Below, one piece after another: positions 6,217 to 7,209 of a DNA stretch of 7,209 nucleotides. The stretch is from Akkermansia sp. (GTDB lineage: Bacteria; Verrucomicrobiota; Verrucomicrobiia; Verrucomicrobiales; Akkermansiaceae), in the NCBI GenBank assembly GCA_017379255.1, contig JAFNWZ010000421.1, positions 1 through 7,209 of the forward strand. The letters are read 5' to 3'. A program made the position numbers and the translations under genes. Numbering within the stretch: position 1 is the stretch's first letter; each line of letters begins with the position of its first letter. The notes below the pieces were generated by a model. It saw only the letters and a list, made by a program, of their open reading frames with translations, did no database searches and was not told the origin of the DNA.

Positions 6217-7209
6217 TTATTTGAGGTTCGGGTCAACCGTGGGACCAGCGGGAGCGGTGTGCTTGACCTGTACGGAGTAGATTTCACCGTTGAAGCTGCT
6301 GCCCAGCATTTCCAGCGGCAGCACAAAGGTGTTGATGAGCCCCTCCGGCTTGCGGTGGAAGCGGGTGAGCGTGCATTGCCCCGCCGGCTGGCCGTTGATG
6401 AGCAGCTGGGTGCTGCCCGGCTTGCCGATGAGCTGAAGCTTCACCTTCTCACCCACGGGCAGTTTGTAATTGAAGGAGAATTCCATGCTGTCATTGCGGC
6501 GGAAACCAACGGTGCCATCGCTCAGCGCGGCGCAGAATACGCCGGAGTCGCCCTTGAGCAGTACTTGTTCCTCGCCTGGAACGGGGGCTTCCTTGAGCAT
6601 GAGCTCCATGGTCATCTCATAGTCCGGCCCCATGGACGGTTTGCCAATCTCATAGGGCAGGGCGTCGGGCTGGCACTCGAAGGTGGCGCCGTTCTCCCAG
6701 AGCGAATAGGGGTTAAGCCCAGGAATTCTGTTGATGGTAGCCAGCTGTGCCTGGTGTTCATCGTAGCTGCGGGTGCAGGTGTCGCTGCCCCACATCTTGC
6801 CGGCCAGCACATCCACCGAGCCGCTGAACATGTGCCAGATGTCGTAGTCACCGTAGCCAGCATAGAGCTGGTCAATCATGTCATTCCAGATGGCAAAGGC
6901 TGCACCCAGAAGCTGCGGATGACCGCTGGGAACGACCTCACCGGCAATGTTGTTCACCTTCCAATGCTCGTGCACCCAGCGGTGGCGGGCATCCATGCGG
7001 TAATAGTTGGCAAAGGGCACAATGTAGAGCGCGCCGTCATTCGTGTTAATGACATCGTACCCCTGGTTGATGGAATCCCATGCCTTGGCCCAGCCGCCGT
7101 TCCAGAGGTTCATCTGCACGCCTTTGCAGCCTTCATGCCCTTTTCGGACAGGCCGGACCACTCCCAGTTACCATTGAAGTAGAACAGAGCTTCGCCGTTA
7201 GCGAACTCA
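6217..7209 (-). pseudogene. GH20 beta-N-acetylhexosaminidase, 3' part, with apparent frameshift; 5' end outside window
   Basis: C-terminal part of a family 20 glycoside hydrolase, which removes terminal N-acetylglucosamine or N-acetylgalactosamine from glycans such as mucin. The frame from 7161 down to 6217 encodes the end of the TIM barrel, GVQMNLWNGGW then GYDVINTND and LYIVPFANYY, followed by GAAFAIWNDM. A beta-rich module of about 120 residues (KPSMGPDYEMTMELM to IYSVQVK) then resembles a LamG/concanavalin-like jelly roll. The GTG at 7161 is not a credible start: TAA lies six bases upstream in frame, and the first 13 residues look random. The neighbouring frame, open from the window edge to a TGA at 7112-7110, reads FYFNGNWEWSGLSEKGMKAAK and joins naturally to GVQMN if one G is restored near 7121. 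Catalytic Asp-Glu residues lie beyond the window. This may be a recent pseudogene, a sequence error or, less likely, recoding. Confidence 0.8.

Noticed and set aside
7159..7161. GTG as the true start of a 314-aa GH20-like gene
   Set aside because: An in-frame TAA lies six bases upstream, the first 13 residues do not resemble the family, and the adjacent frame carries coherent protein sequence. A frameshift explains it better.
6052..7182. A 376-aa plus-strand open frame spanning the Sel1 and GH20 genes
   Set aside because: It is opposite two recognisable genes, crosses their boundary and has no domain of its own.
1..7209. A mobile, defence or biosynthetic gene cluster
   Set aside because: All recognised genes are housekeeping or glycan-degrading types. 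I saw no transposase, integrase, toxin, nuclease or synthetase cluster, and no obvious change in base composition.

Overview
The window looks like core chromosome of a Gram-negative gut-type bacterium, most likely a Verrucomicrobiota member close to Akkermansia. This is judged from memory of protein style: an archaeal/eukaryote-type ProRS, a large Lnt, DciA, and a GH20 hexosaminidase of the kind used on host glycans. Composition is moderately GC-rich. No rRNA, tRNA, CRISPR array, insertion sequence or phage gene is visible, and no stretch over 300 bases lacks a gene.

Layout. (1) A plus-strand site-2 (M50) metalloprotease at 92-793 is followed by proS (840-2363), which has its own promoter. 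(2) A strong bidirectional terminator (2388-2424) separates proS from the convergent minus-strand pair at 4903-2443: a small unrecognised membrane-anchored protein whose 3' end overlaps lnt by 11 bases. (3) A 105-base divergent intergenic region (4904-5008) separates that pair from a plus-strand single-cluster ferredoxin (5009-5242) with its own terminator, then a DciA/DUF721 gene (5306-5803). (4) A perfect 16-bp inverted repeat (5806-5840) lies between dciA and a minus-strand pair: the 3' part of a GH20 beta-N-acetylhexosaminidase running off the right edge (7209-6217), followed three bases later by a small Sel1-repeat protein (6213-5863).

Functionally this is mostly housekeeping: membrane proteolysis, tRNA-Pro charging, lipoprotein maturation, a redox carrier, replicative helicase loading, and one glycan-degrading enzyme. 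The genes do not form one pathway, and I see no convincing novel multi-gene system.

The points most worth a second look are: an apparent one-base frameshift in the GH20 gene near 7120; promoter -10 elements only 6-8 bases before the start codons of three genes, which suggests leaderless mRNAs; the uncharacterised membrane protein coupled to lnt; and a terminator hairpin ending just before the dciA start.
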